Shown here: piece by piece, positions 37,871 through 46,349 of the stretch
Layout: each line of letters begins with the position of its first letter
Position numbering within the stretch: the first letter of the stretch is position 1
Origin: CAZWSC01 sp964636385
GTDB taxonomy: Bacteria; Eisenbacteria; RBG-16-71-46; CAIMUX01
Assembly: GCA_964636385.1 (NCBI GenBank)
Contig: CAZWSC010000010.1
Span: 1 to 64,000, forward strand
Length of the DNA: 64,000 nucleotides
Direction: 5' to 3'
Notes under the pieces: model-generated
The model's database searches: none
Told to the model about the DNA's origin: nothing
The model's input: the letters and a program-made list of their open reading frames with translations, nothing else
Made by a program: the position numbers and the translations under genes

Positions 37871-39652
37871 TCAGCGCAGGACGATCATGGGGACCGTGCC
37901 GGTCGCATCCACTGTGCGGAGGCGGACCCAGTAGACCCCGGTGGTCAGCCGCTCGGTGCCCCTCAGCGCGAGCCGGTCCCAGGTCGAGCCCGAGGAGGGG
38001 AAGAGCCCGCCCATCAGGCGACGTCCCGTAACGTCGACGACATCCCAGGCCACCGGGTCTCCCATCCCGGGCGGAGATTCCCAGAGGATGTCCCGGTCGG
38101 ACATGCCCGGATTCGGGGCCAGGCGGAAGCGAAGAGGCTCGCCCCGAACGGTACCGAGGCCTATCTCCTCGACTGAAGCGATGGGCGGCGATGCCTCAAC
38201 GGTCCTCCTGCTCCACCTTGTGAGTGTCGCGAAGGAGCCCTCCATCGCATCCTCGACTCCGCCGGACGGATCGGCGATCCAGAGATCCCAGAGGAGCCGG
38301 TCCGCATGAGGGGTGATCCCCGGATCCAGCAGTCCGCCCGGAGCGGCCGGATCCAGGATCGGCAGGCGGAAGCCATGGCCGGCGGCTGGAGCCCAGACCT
38401 CCCAGAGGGTGCGGCCGGCACGGTGGTCCTCGGGCTGAAGCCTGAATGTCGAAACAGCCCAGGTCGGATCTGCGGCTGCCCCCCCTGCGGTGACGTCGCC
38501 CCATGCGAACTCGTCGCCGAACTGAAGGACGTCGGGGATCCTGTACAAGCTGTCGAGTCTCCTGGAGGCCGGCAGGGTCAGGGGAGTGCGGTCGACAATC
38601 CCCGCCTGGAACAGGCGTGCGGGCGAGCTGTCGGAGTAGTAGCCGGCGACGTAGGGCACGGCATCGGCAAGGTCACCCGACGGGTTCAGGCCGGCCAGCA
38701 CAAGGGACCCGAGCGTATCCGCGGATGCCGTCTTTGCGTCGAAGAAGAGCGAGCGGACAGCGCCGTCCCCGGGGAGATCCGCAACCGAGGTGAAGAAGAC
38801 CTCGGATCCCGGGGGGGCTCCGGGCATCGAGACCTCGAGCCCGGCGACCAGCGGGATGTCGGCGCGGACCATGAGCTCGGTATCGCCCTGCACGTGCACA
38901 CCGCGCCTGACCCCTGCGCTCCGCATGGTCATGGCGTCAAGCGAGATCCCCCCGAGGGCGAGGGAGGAGAGCGGCACGCGCCCGGATGCCACGAACACGT
39001 CGCAGATCCCGCCTGTCGGAATGAAGAAACGGTACTGCGGCCTGGAGAAACGCATGAACATGTACTCGGTCTGACCCGGGATCACGATGTTGCCCGGCAG
39101 GATCGATGGTCCGGCCAGCGGCAGGTAGACGGTGTCGGAAGGAACCTCGAAGGTCAGCTCACGGCCGAAGAGGAGGGATGACAGCGACACCGTCGGGTAG
39201 ACGATCCCGACGTCGATGTAGCCGTCGTAGCTGCGGGCCTCGATCCCGTCCACCTGCCCCCTCACCTCCGCTCTCTGCCCGGGCAGACCGGCGGACGGCG
39301 CATCAGCGTGCAGCCGCAGTGTGATCGACCCCTCGGCGGCTTCGATCACGCTTAGGAGGGAGTACCCCCCGGCCCCGGCAGTCACGGTCTGATGGCCTAC
39401 GAGGAAGGGGCTGTCGAAGACGGCCTTCCCATCGCCATCGCTCCAGGTCCAGTTCCCGACGAACGGATCCCCGGGACCTGGACCGACCTGCACATACGCA
39501 CCGGTCACGGGCGCCCCGGTTCGGGAATCCAGCACCGTTATCTCCAGCGTATCCGAATGCGCGGGCGTAAAGGCAAGAGTGGAGAGCATTGCAGGCGCGA
39601 AAGCGGGGGCAAGTCGCAGGATCCGCATCCCCGAATGCAGCCAGTGGCGCAT
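37871..39652 (-). CDS. Large secreted protein with carboxypeptidase-regulatory-like and sorting-type domains
   Basis: A 593-residue exported protein. The signal peptide ends near FTPAHS (about 33). An N-terminal beta-sandwich (TLEITVLDSRTGAPVTGAYVQVG, then ITLRLHAD) looks like a carboxypeptidase-regulatory domain. A long beta-rich middle has no recognised fold. The C-terminus is sorting-like: FRLAPNPGMSD, WDVVDVTGRRL, WDRLALRG, TTGVYWVRLR. Start 39652 has GGAGG upstream. Probably a surface or extracellular protein handled by the same route as the proteins at 9333 and 34921. Function unknown. Confidence 0.75.
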   Translation of the reverse strand: MRHWLHSGMRILRLAPAFAPAMLSTLAFTPAHSDTLEITVLDSRTGAPVTGAYVQVGPGPGDPFVGNWTWSDGDGKAVFDSPFLVGHQTVTAGAGGYSLLSVIEAAEGSITLRLHADAPSAGLPGQRAEVRGQVDGIEARSYDGYIDVGIVYPTVSLSSLLFGRELTFEVPSDTVYLPLAGPSILPGNIVIPGQTEYMFMRFSRPQYRFFIPTGGICDVFVASGRVPLSSLALGGISLDAMTMRSAGVRRGVHVQGDTELMVRADIPLVAGLEVSMPGAPPGSEVFFTSVADLPGDGAVRSLFFDAKTASADTLGSLVLAGLNPSGDLADAVPYVAGYYSDSSPARLFQAGIVDRTPLTLPASRRLDSLYRIPDVLQFGDEFAWGDVTAGGAAADPTWAVSTFRLQPEDHRAGRTLWEVWAPAAGHGFRLPILDPAAPGGLLDPGITPHADRLLWDLWIADPSGGVEDAMEGSFATLTRWSRRTVEASPPIASVEEIGLGTVRGEPLRFRLAPNPGMSDRDILWESPPGMGDPVAWDVVDVTGRRLMGGLFPSSGSTWDRLALRGTERLTTGVYWVRLRTVDATGTVPMIVLR

Positions 39653-39773
39653 CGTATGCCCTCCGGAGAAGATGCTCATTCCGATCTGCGTCCGCCGGGC
39701 TTCGTGCAGCATCGATCCCGCAAGTAGAGTTCCGAACATGAAGCACTCTGCCGTAACCGCAGCCGCCCGCGCA

Positions 39774-40901
39774 TTATTGCACGATGTGGCCGCGCGTCGC
39801 CACCGCGGAGATGGCCGTGCCTCGATTCCAGGCCTGCAGGTGATACCAGGCCGGCCGTGCTACACCGTTGACCTCCCTGACGCCGAGCGAGCGAAGCCGG
39901 CGGGCATACGCGGCCTGCATCAGGGGCTCGTCAGGATGCCTCCTGCGCGACTCAGGCTCGGCCAGCAGCAAGTGCCAGTCATGGAGGCAGAACCAGATGG
40001 CGCCTAACAGGTTGGCGGGGCGGGCAGCCAGGTAGCGGGTCAGGAGACGGGCGAACTCCTCCTGCGGCACACCGGACTCCACGTCCCCGGGGTATCCCGT
40101 CTCGGCGATCACGACGCGCACACCGGAGAACCTGCCGACAGCCTCCCGCACAAGATCAACCGTCTCAACCGGACTCAGGACCAGTGAGTAATCCGGATCC
40201 CTTCCGTAGACCGAGAGCCCGAGCAGATCGACATGCCCCGCAAGGGAGTCTGCGATGTCCAGTCTCCCGCCCAGGACGGATTCGCGATAGCTGATGGTCA
40301 CACCGACCGGCGTGTCGACTCCGAACGAGCGAAGACGCCCTCTCACCTCCTCGAGGAGGCCGATGAATCCGGCCAGTTCGCCACGGTTGCCGGCGAAGTA
40401 GGCATCCACCTCCCGGCCCAGCCAGAAGACGGTGTTGCCGGGTTGAAGGTGTGCGTCGAGGTCGCGCAGGAACATCGCCAGACGCGCCTGAAGGGTGGGA
40501 TCGTCCCAGTGACGGTCTGTCAGGTCGGTTGGAAGGGCGCCGCGAACCTCCTTGTCCATGAGCAGAACCTGGGTGATGAGGGGCAACCCACGAACACGCC
40601 CCTGGTAGGCATGGTGCTCCGTCTCAGCCCAGTTGCGCGCCCCCGCATAAGGCTCCACATCGCCCCACTCAACGCCGAACTGAGCGCACGAGAACCCTCC
40701 TCTGTTCACGGTCGAGTAGGTCTCGGAGAGGTTGCGATCGGTGCCGGGTCCGTCCCGGTGGTTAACGACAATCCCAAGGAATGCGGGGTCATGAACCGGG
40801 TCGGTTTGATCGCTCTCCGTACAGGAAGCGGCAAGGATCAGCGCAGCCGTCGAGACGGCCGCACAGAACATCCGACCCGAACTTTTCAGGTTCGGGAGCA
40901 T
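39774..40901 (-). CDS. Lipoprotein with glycoside-hydrolase-like TIM barrel
   Basis: A 375-residue protein with a lipoprotein signal (STAALILAASC, Cys near 27). The rest fits a glycoside-hydrolase barrel: FGVEWGDVEPYAG early, PGNTVFWLGREVDAYFAG (candidate acid/base Glu), LLGLSVYGRD and RVVIAETGYPG (candidate nucleophile Glu, as in GH17/GH53-like enzymes). The family and substrate are not clear. GAGGAG precedes the ATG at 40901. It is divergent from glnA. Confidence 0.65.
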   Translation of the reverse strand: MLPNLKSSGRMFCAAVSTAALILAASCTESDQTDPVHDPAFLGIVVNHRDGPGTDRNLSETYSTVNRGGFSCAQFGVEWGDVEPYAGARNWAETEHHAYQGRVRGLPLITQVLLMDKEVRGALPTDLTDRHWDDPTLQARLAMFLRDLDAHLQPGNTVFWLGREVDAYFAGNRGELAGFIGLLEEVRGRLRSFGVDTPVGVTISYRESVLGGRLDIADSLAGHVDLLGLSVYGRDPDYSLVLSPVETVDLVREAVGRFSGVRVVIAETGYPGDVESGVPQEEFARLLTRYLAARPANLLGAIWFCLHDWHLLLAEPESRRRHPDEPLMQAAYARRLRSLGVREVNGVARPAWYHLQAWNRGTAISAVATRGHIVQ

Positions 40902-41249
40902 CGGGATCTCCTCATATGGCTGCCTCCCCGGATGAGCCGCCGGCGGGCCAGGCCGGGTGGAACGCGAGCGTCGATCGATCCCAAGCCTCATCCCGCACTG
41001 TCACGCGAATCAGACAGGATCCGGATCTCCATGTCAATCATCAGGATTGGACGCAGTACCCCCCCGGCTCCGCGAATCCGGGGGGACGGCAGGGTCGGCC
41101 GCGGGGCGGGGCCACGGCATCCGGCGCAGCATCAACAAGACGCTGCTGAAGGATTCGATGATCGTTGAAAGATCCGGCGCATCGGGTACAATCGCGAGAC
41201 TGTCTTCGGATCTGAAAATGAGGGCTGTGGACGACGTGAGGAGGTAGAC
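40902..41249. other. Divergent intergenic region upstream of glnA
   Basis: About 348 bases without a gene. It contains a perfect 8-bp GC hairpin (CCCCCCGG/CCGGGGGG, 41060-41085) and the glnA promoter near its right end. The hairpin lies upstream of the promoter and may end stray transcription or be an operator. Confidence 0.6.
41165..41192 (+). promoter_or_regulatory. sigma70-type promoter of the glnA-gatE-gatD operon
   Basis: TTGAAA (41165-41170), a 16-base spacer and TACAAT (41187-41192), both five of six to consensus. The start would be near 41199, about 50 bases before the glnA ATG. No sigma54 (-24/-12) site is seen, so control is not of the enteric NtrC type. Confidence 0.75.
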
Positions 41250-42713
41250 ATGCCGACAACCGGCCGCAATTCCGCCATGAACGACCCCATCTCCGGGCTG
41301 TACCAGATGGCCGACAGACACGAGGTCCAGATGGTTGACCTGAAGTTCTGCGGACTGCTCGGCCGCTGGCACCACGTTACGCTGCCGGCCTCCAGGCTCG
41401 AGCCTGACCTCTTCAAGTACGGGATGCCGTTCGACGGCTCCAGCGTCAAGGGGTTCAAGCACACCGAGTCGAGCGACATGATCATGATCCCGGACCCGTC
41501 CACCGCATTGCTGGACCCGTTCTGGGAAGTTCCGACCATCTCCATCCGCTGCGAGCTGCGCGACGGCCGCACGGGCAACCCGATCACACGGGACCCCGTC
41601 TCCATCGCCAGGCGCGCGGAGGAGTACCTGAAGTCGCTCGGATTCGCCGACAGGGCGATGATGGGCCCCGAGTATGAGTTCTACATCTTCGACTCGGTGC
41701 GCCACCAGTGCGATACCAACTTCGCGTTCCACAACTTCGATTCGGTCTCCGGCGAGTGGAACACGGGAAGCGAGCGTGAGGCGCACGACCTCCCCGTCCT
41801 CGGCATGCCGATCAAGGGGGGATACCACGCCATCCCGCCCAGGGATCGTCTGTACAACCTGCGCAGCGATATGGTGCAGCTGATCGAGACCTCCGGCATC
41901 CCGGTCAAGTACCACCATCACGAAGGCGGCGGCGCCGGCCAGTCGGAGATCGAGGTGCTCCTCCAGCCGCTGAGCATCGCGGCCGATCACGCAATGATCA
42001 TCAAGTACATCGTGCGCAACGTGGCCGACCGGGCGGGCAAGGTGGCCACCTTCATGCCCAAGCCGCTGTACAACGCCCCGGGCAGCGGCATGCACGTCCA
42101 CCAGCACCTCTTCATGGGCGACAAGCCGCTCTTCTGGGACGACAACGGGTACGCCAACCTTAGCGAGATTGCGCTTCACTACATCGGCGGCCTTCTCGAG
42201 CACGCTCCCGCGCTTCTCGCCCTCACAAATCCGAGCACGAACAGCTACAAGCGTCTCGTACCCGGATTCGAGGCGCCGGTCCATGTGATCTTCGGCCTTG
42301 CGAACCGGACGGCGGCGGTCCGCATCCCCGACGACGGGCGGACACCGGAATCAAGGAGGATCGAGTTCCGGCCCGGAGATGCCACCGGGAACATCTACCT
42401 GATGCTGTCGGCGATGCTGATGGCCGGGCTGGACGGCATCCAGAGGAAGATCGACCCGCGCGAGGAGGGGTTCGGGCCGTTCGACCGCCCGATCGGCGAA
42501 GCATCCGAGAGCGATCGCAAGCGGATCCGCACTCTGCCGCTGGATCTCGACTCGGCTCTCGACGCCCTCGAAAAGGACCACCTGTTCCTGCTGGAAGGCG
42601 GGGTTTTCGACGAACCGACCCTGCGGACATGGATCGACCTGAAGCGGCGTGACGTCCTGGACGTCCGGAACCGGCCGCATCCCCGCGAGACGGCCCTCTA
42701 CCTTGATGTCTGA
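41250..42713 (+). CDS. glnA: Glutamine synthetase type I
   Basis: A 487-residue ATP-dependent enzyme making glutamine from glutamate and ammonia. Signatures: MPFDGSSVKGF, EYEFYIFD, GSGMHVHQHL, LTNPSTNSYKRLVPGFEAPV, NRTAAVRIP and the C-terminal NRPHPRETALYLDV. The adenylylation motif of type I-beta enzymes (NLYDLP) is absent; the matching region reads FDRPIGEASESD, so covalent adenylylation is not expected. GAGGAGG precedes the ATG. It is the first gene of an operon with gatE (13 bases on) and gatD, supplying the glutamine that GatD uses. Confidence 0.96.
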   Translation: MPTTGRNSAMNDPISGLYQMADRHEVQMVDLKFCGLLGRWHHVTLPASRLEPDLFKYGMPFDGSSVKGFKHTESSDMIMIPDPSTALLDPFWEVPTISIRCELRDGRTGNPITRDPVSIARRAEEYLKSLGFADRAMMGPEYEFYIFDSVRHQCDTNFAFHNFDSVSGEWNTGSEREAHDLPVLGMPIKGGYHAIPPRDRLYNLRSDMVQLIETSGIPVKYHHHEGGGAGQSEIEVLLQPLSIAADHAMIIKYIVRNVADRAGKVATFMPKPLYNAPGSGMHVHQHLFMGDKPLFWDDNGYANLSEIALHYIGGLLEHAPALLALTNPSTNSYKRLVPGFEAPVHVIFGLANRTAAVRIPDDGRTPESRRIEFRPGDATGNIYLMLSAMLMAGLDGIQRKIDPREEGFGPFDRPIGEASESDRKRIRTLPLDLDSALDALEKDHLFLLEGGVFDEPTLRTWIDLKRRDVLDVRNRPHPRETALYLDV

Positions 42714-42726
42714 TCGGGAGGAACGA

Positions 42727-44946
42727 ATGGCCTTGCACAAGGGCGGGATTCTGGATCGATCGCTCTATGACGGGAAGCTGCGGAAGCCGGAGTTCTACGA
42801 GAGGATCGGCTTCCGGTGCGGACTGGAGGTGCACCAGCAGCTCCTGACCGAACGCAAGCTCTTCTGTCACTGTCCGGCGCGCCTCTACTCCGAGGACCAT
42901 GACGCAGCGGTCTTCCGACATATGCGCCCCACGCTTTCGGAGCTGGGCGAGTACGACGGTACGGCACTCATGGAGTTCAAGACGCGCAAGGAGGTCCTTT
43001 ACCTCCTGGACTCCTGCTCGGTCTGCACCTACGAAATGGACGACACCCCGCCGTTCGAGCCCAATCCCGAGGCGATCACCATCGCCGTCGAGATCGCTCT
43101 CCTCCTGGGATGCCGGACCGTCGGAGAGGTGCACGTCAGCCGCAAACAGTACCTTGACGGATCCATCCCCACGGGATTCCAGCGCACGGCCATCATCGGC
43201 GTCGAGGGGTCGATCCCCTTCGGGGGGCGCGATATCGGGATCTACCAGCTCGCCCTCGAGGAGGACTCCTGCCGGGAGGTGGAGGATATCGGGCACCGGA
43301 TCACATTCCGGACGGACCGGCTCTCTATGCCGCTGGTGGAGGTGGTCACGAAGCCCGGGATTCTGAACCCGATGGAGGCCGAGCTGGTTGGCCGCCAGAT
43401 CGGCCGGCTGCTCCGCTGCACAGGCCATGTGCGAAGGGGTATCGGAAGCGTCAGGCAGGATGTGAATGTGAGTATTGAAGGCGGAACCAGGATCGAGATC
43501 AAGGGCGTTCCCCGCCTCCCACTCTTCCCTTCACTTACACACAACGAGGCGCTGAGGCAGGCGGGGCTGCTGGCGATCCGCGACTGGCTGCACGGGCAGG
43601 GGATCACGGCCGAAAACCTCGAGGGTCCTTCGGCGGATGTGACGGAGTTGCTGGCGCAGACCACCTGCCCGGGAATCCTCCGCGCCCTGGAGGAAGGGCA
43701 CCACGTCCGGGCAATGGCCCTGCGGGGGTTCCAGCCGGCCCTTCTCGAGGAGATCCAGCCCGGCATCCGCTTCGCCCAGGAGTTCAGCGGGCGCATCCGT
43801 GTGATCGCCTGCCTAGACCAGTCCTCCAACCTCTTCATCCGCGGGGATGACCTCGGCCTTGGGCTGCACAGGCACCACCGCGTCCGCAGGGCCGGGCAGG
43901 ATGCGGACTGCGGGGTTGAGCAGTCGCTGCTGCCGGGGCTGGAGCCTGCATTCGCGGAGCAGCAGCCTGTGATGCAGGATCCGGAGCACGGCCCGACACC
44001 GGCCGAGTGGGCAGTCGTCGCAGCGGAGCTGAAGGCCGGACCCGAAGACGGCATCCTGATCTTCTTCGGTCCCGAAAGGGATGTCGTCACTGCGGAGGCG
44101 GAGATCCTGATCAGGGCAAGGGAGGCGCTGGAAGGGATCCCGAACGAGACGCGGCAACCTTTCCCCTCGGGGACGACCGATTTCGAGCGGATCCTCCCCG
44201 GGCCCGACAGGATGTACCCCGACACCGATCTGCCGCCAATCGCCCTCCGCGAAGAGCTTGTACAGGGGATCGCGGCCAACCTGCCCGAACTCCCCTGGAA
44301 GCGTGCAGGGCGGTACGCGGCGATGGGGCTCGGCCCTGTTGCGGTTGATCAGCTGGTGGACGGCCCGTTCTCCGATGCGTTCGACCAGGCTGTTGCGCAG
44401 ACCGGCCTGGATCCGAAGTCCGGCCACAGGCTCTTTGCCTGCGAAGCCCCCGCAGCGATGCGTCGGGGTCACGCAGTAGCCGCCATACCCGAGGCGGTGT
44501 GGATGGAGCTGGCGGGGAGATGGGCCGCGGGCGGCTTCTACAGGGAGGCGCTCCCCACCCTTCTGCCGAAGCTTGCCGCGGAGTGTGCGGCCACTCCCTC
44601 AGGAAACGGCGGCGATGCCAGTCCTGATCCGAATCCCGGCCCGGATGCGGAAGTGGCCCGCGCTGTACTGCACAGGGCCCTGCAGGAGCTGGGGCTCAAC
44701 GCCGGCGTCCCTGAGTCCGATCTCATCGCGAAGGCAGGGAAGACCGCGGCTGCGGAAGCACCTGCGCTCTGCGTGCGGATCCGCAGGGGCGACAGGCAGG
44801 CGAAGTGTGAGAGAGCCCTCACGGGCGTGCTGCGCGCGAAGTATGGCGGCCTCATCGCCGGCCGTGAACTGAGGAGGATAGCCACAGACGCCGTCTCGGC
44901 CGCATTCGCGAAGAACCGGGCCGGCAGGGAAAGGAGCAAGGCGTGA
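42727..44946 (+). CDS. gatE: Glutamyl-tRNA(Gln) amidotransferase subunit E (archaeal type)
   Basis: A 739-residue tRNA-dependent amidotransferase kinase/transferase subunit. The GatB/GatE cradle is clear: GLEVHQQLLTERKLFCHC, RKQYLDGSIPTGFQRT, GIYQLALEEDSCR, VRQDVNVSIEGGTRIEIKGV. Unlike GatB, it has the AspRS-like GAD insertion (about 335-460; GFQPALLEEIQPGIRFAQEF) and then IPNETRQPFPSGTTDFERILPG and RMYPDTDLPPI, which are GatE features. A YqeY-like tail domain ends it. GGGAGG precedes the ATG at 42727. With GatD it converts Glu-tRNA(Gln) to Gln-tRNA(Gln). This subunit is established as archaeal. Confidence 0.95.
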   Translation: MALHKGGILDRSLYDGKLRKPEFYERIGFRCGLEVHQQLLTERKLFCHCPARLYSEDHDAAVFRHMRPTLSELGEYDGTALMEFKTRKEVLYLLDSCSVCTYEMDDTPPFEPNPEAITIAVEIALLLGCRTVGEVHVSRKQYLDGSIPTGFQRTAIIGVEGSIPFGGRDIGIYQLALEEDSCREVEDIGHRITFRTDRLSMPLVEVVTKPGILNPMEAELVGRQIGRLLRCTGHVRRGIGSVRQDVNVSIEGGTRIEIKGVPRLPLFPSLTHNEALRQAGLLAIRDWLHGQGITAENLEGPSADVTELLAQTTCPGILRALEEGHHVRAMALRGFQPALLEEIQPGIRFAQEFSGRIRVIACLDQSSNLFIRGDDLGLGLHRHHRVRRAGQDADCGVEQSLLPGLEPAFAEQQPVMQDPEHGPTPAEWAVVAAELKAGPEDGILIFFGPERDVVTAEAEILIRAREALEGIPNETRQPFPSGTTDFERILPGPDRMYPDTDLPPIALREELVQGIAANLPELPWKRAGRYAAMGLGPVAVDQLVDGPFSDAFDQAVAQTGLDPKSGHRLFACEAPAAMRRGHAVAAIPEAVWMELAGRWAAGGFYREALPTLLPKLAAECAATPSGNGGDASPDPNPGPDAEVARAVLHRALQELGLNAGVPESDLIAKAGKTAAAEAPALCVRIRRGDRQAKCERALTGVLRAKYGGLIAGRELRRIATDAVSAAFAKNRAGRERSKA

Positions 44947-46343
44947 GCGCCCCCGTCTCCGCGGATCGTTACAAGGGGTACCGCAACCCGGTGCGCAGGC
45001 TCCTGGAGGAGTGGAACGCAGGGGTCTGGTCGGATGTCGAGGTACTGACGAGCAAGGGGGAATTCCGGGGGATCATACTCCCGCGAAGCGAGACGGCCGA
45101 CGCCGAGCATCTCGTCCTGAAGCTTCACACCGGGTACAATGTCGGGCTTCACGCAGACACCATCCGGGAGATCCGGGAGGTCGGGTTCAAGGAGGCGCAC
45201 TACAGGATCCCGGAAAAAGAGTTCCCGTTCGATCCCGCCAAGCCGAGTGTGACGCTCCTCGGCACCGGGGGGACGATCGCCTCACGCCTCGACTACAGGA
45301 CAGGCGCGGTCATCCCGGCCTTCTCGCCCGGCGAACTGTACGGCGCCGTTCCCGAACTGGCCGACTACTGCAACCTGACGACGAGGAAGCTCTTCGGCGA
45401 GTTCAGCGAGAACATAGGACCGGTCCACTGGATCGCCCTCGCCGAGGCGGTGGCGGAGGAGATCCGGAAGGGCGCGACGGGGATCATCATCGGCCACGGC
45501 ACCGACACCATGCACTACACATCAGCGGCCCTCTCCTTCATGGTCCAGGACTCGCCCGTGCCGATCGTGATGGTCGGCTCGCAGAGGTCCAGCGACAGGC
45601 CTTCCTCGGACGCGGCGCTCAACCTGATCCACTCCGCGAAGACGGCGGCTGAGAGCGACATCGCCGAGGTAATGGTCTGCATGTTCGGCCCGACCAGCGA
45701 CCAGTACGGCCTGCTCCACCAGGGCACGCGCGTGCGGAAGATGCACACCTCGTACCGCTCCACATTCCGCACGATCGGCGACATCCCGCTGGCCATGGTC
45801 TCGATGGACGAGATCCGTCCGATCCGCCAGGACTACCGAAAGCGCGCCAACGACAGGCAGATGAAGGTGGAGACGCGCTTCGACGACCGGATCAGCATCG
45901 TCTACTACTACCCGAACATGAAGCCGGACATCATCGACTCGCTGGTGGACAACGGGTACCGCGGGATCGTGATCGCGGGGACGGGGCTCGGCCACGTCAA
46001 CAAGCCGCTCTATCCGTCGCTTCGCCGCGCGATCCGGGAGAAGAACGTCGCGGTCTACATGACGCCCGAGACCCTGTGGGGCTACGTGCAGATGTACGTG
46101 TACGACACCGGCCGGGACATGATGGCCCTCGGAGTCGTTCCCTGCGCCAACATGCTGCCGGAGACCGCCTACGTGAAGCTGGGCTGGGCGCTGGGGCAGT
46201 CGCAGGACCAGGACGAGATCCGGCGGATCATGCTGGCGCCCGTTGCGAACGACATGACCGAGCGCGAACCGCCCAACGGCTACCTTGTTCTGCAGGGCGG
46301 AATCCCCGAGGTTGACGCCTTCATGAAGTCGATCGCGAAGTAG
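44943..46343 (+). CDS. gatD: Glutamyl-tRNA(Gln) amidotransferase subunit D (archaeal type)
   Basis: A 466-residue asparaginase-like glutaminase that releases ammonia for GatE. An N-terminal beta-barrel (about 25-75) links to GatE; this domain marks GatD against plain asparaginases. The catalytic residues are present: Thr111 in LGTGGTIAS, Thr187 and Asp188 in GHGTDTMHYTSAALSFM, Lys266 in VRKMHTS. GTGLGHVN and MLPETAYVKLGWALGQ also match. The start GTG overlaps the gatE stop (GTGA), so the subunits are made in a coupled way. It closes the glnA-gatE-gatD operon. Confidence 0.96.
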   Translation: MSAPVSADRYKGYRNPVRRLLEEWNAGVWSDVEVLTSKGEFRGIILPRSETADAEHLVLKLHTGYNVGLHADTIREIREVGFKEAHYRIPEKEFPFDPAKPSVTLLGTGGTIASRLDYRTGAVIPAFSPGELYGAVPELADYCNLTTRKLFGEFSENIGPVHWIALAEAVAEEIRKGATGIIIGHGTDTMHYTSAALSFMVQDSPVPIVMVGSQRSSDRPSSDAALNLIHSAKTAAESDIAEVMVCMFGPTSDQYGLLHQGTRVRKMHTSYRSTFRTIGDIPLAMVSMDEIRPIRQDYRKRANDRQMKVETRFDDRISIVYYYPNMKPDIIDSLVDNGYRGIVIAGTGLGHVNKPLYPSLRRAIREKNVAVYMTPETLWGYVQMYVYDTGRDMMALGVVPCANMLPETAYVKLGWALGQSQDQDEIRRIMLAPVANDMTEREPPNGYLVLQGGIPEVDAFMKSIAK

Positions 46344-46349
46344 GCCCGC

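Noticed and set aside
41034..42284. A 416-codon frame antisense to glnA
   Set aside because: The sequence is low in hydrophobic core patterns and mirrors glnA; glnA is certain.
41165..46343. The whole window as archaeal DNA, because of GatDE
   Set aside because: SSB, SmpB, GroES, FtsY, MurI, PorV, Wzz and bacterial promoters and tRNAs surround the locus, and base composition looks the same throughout.
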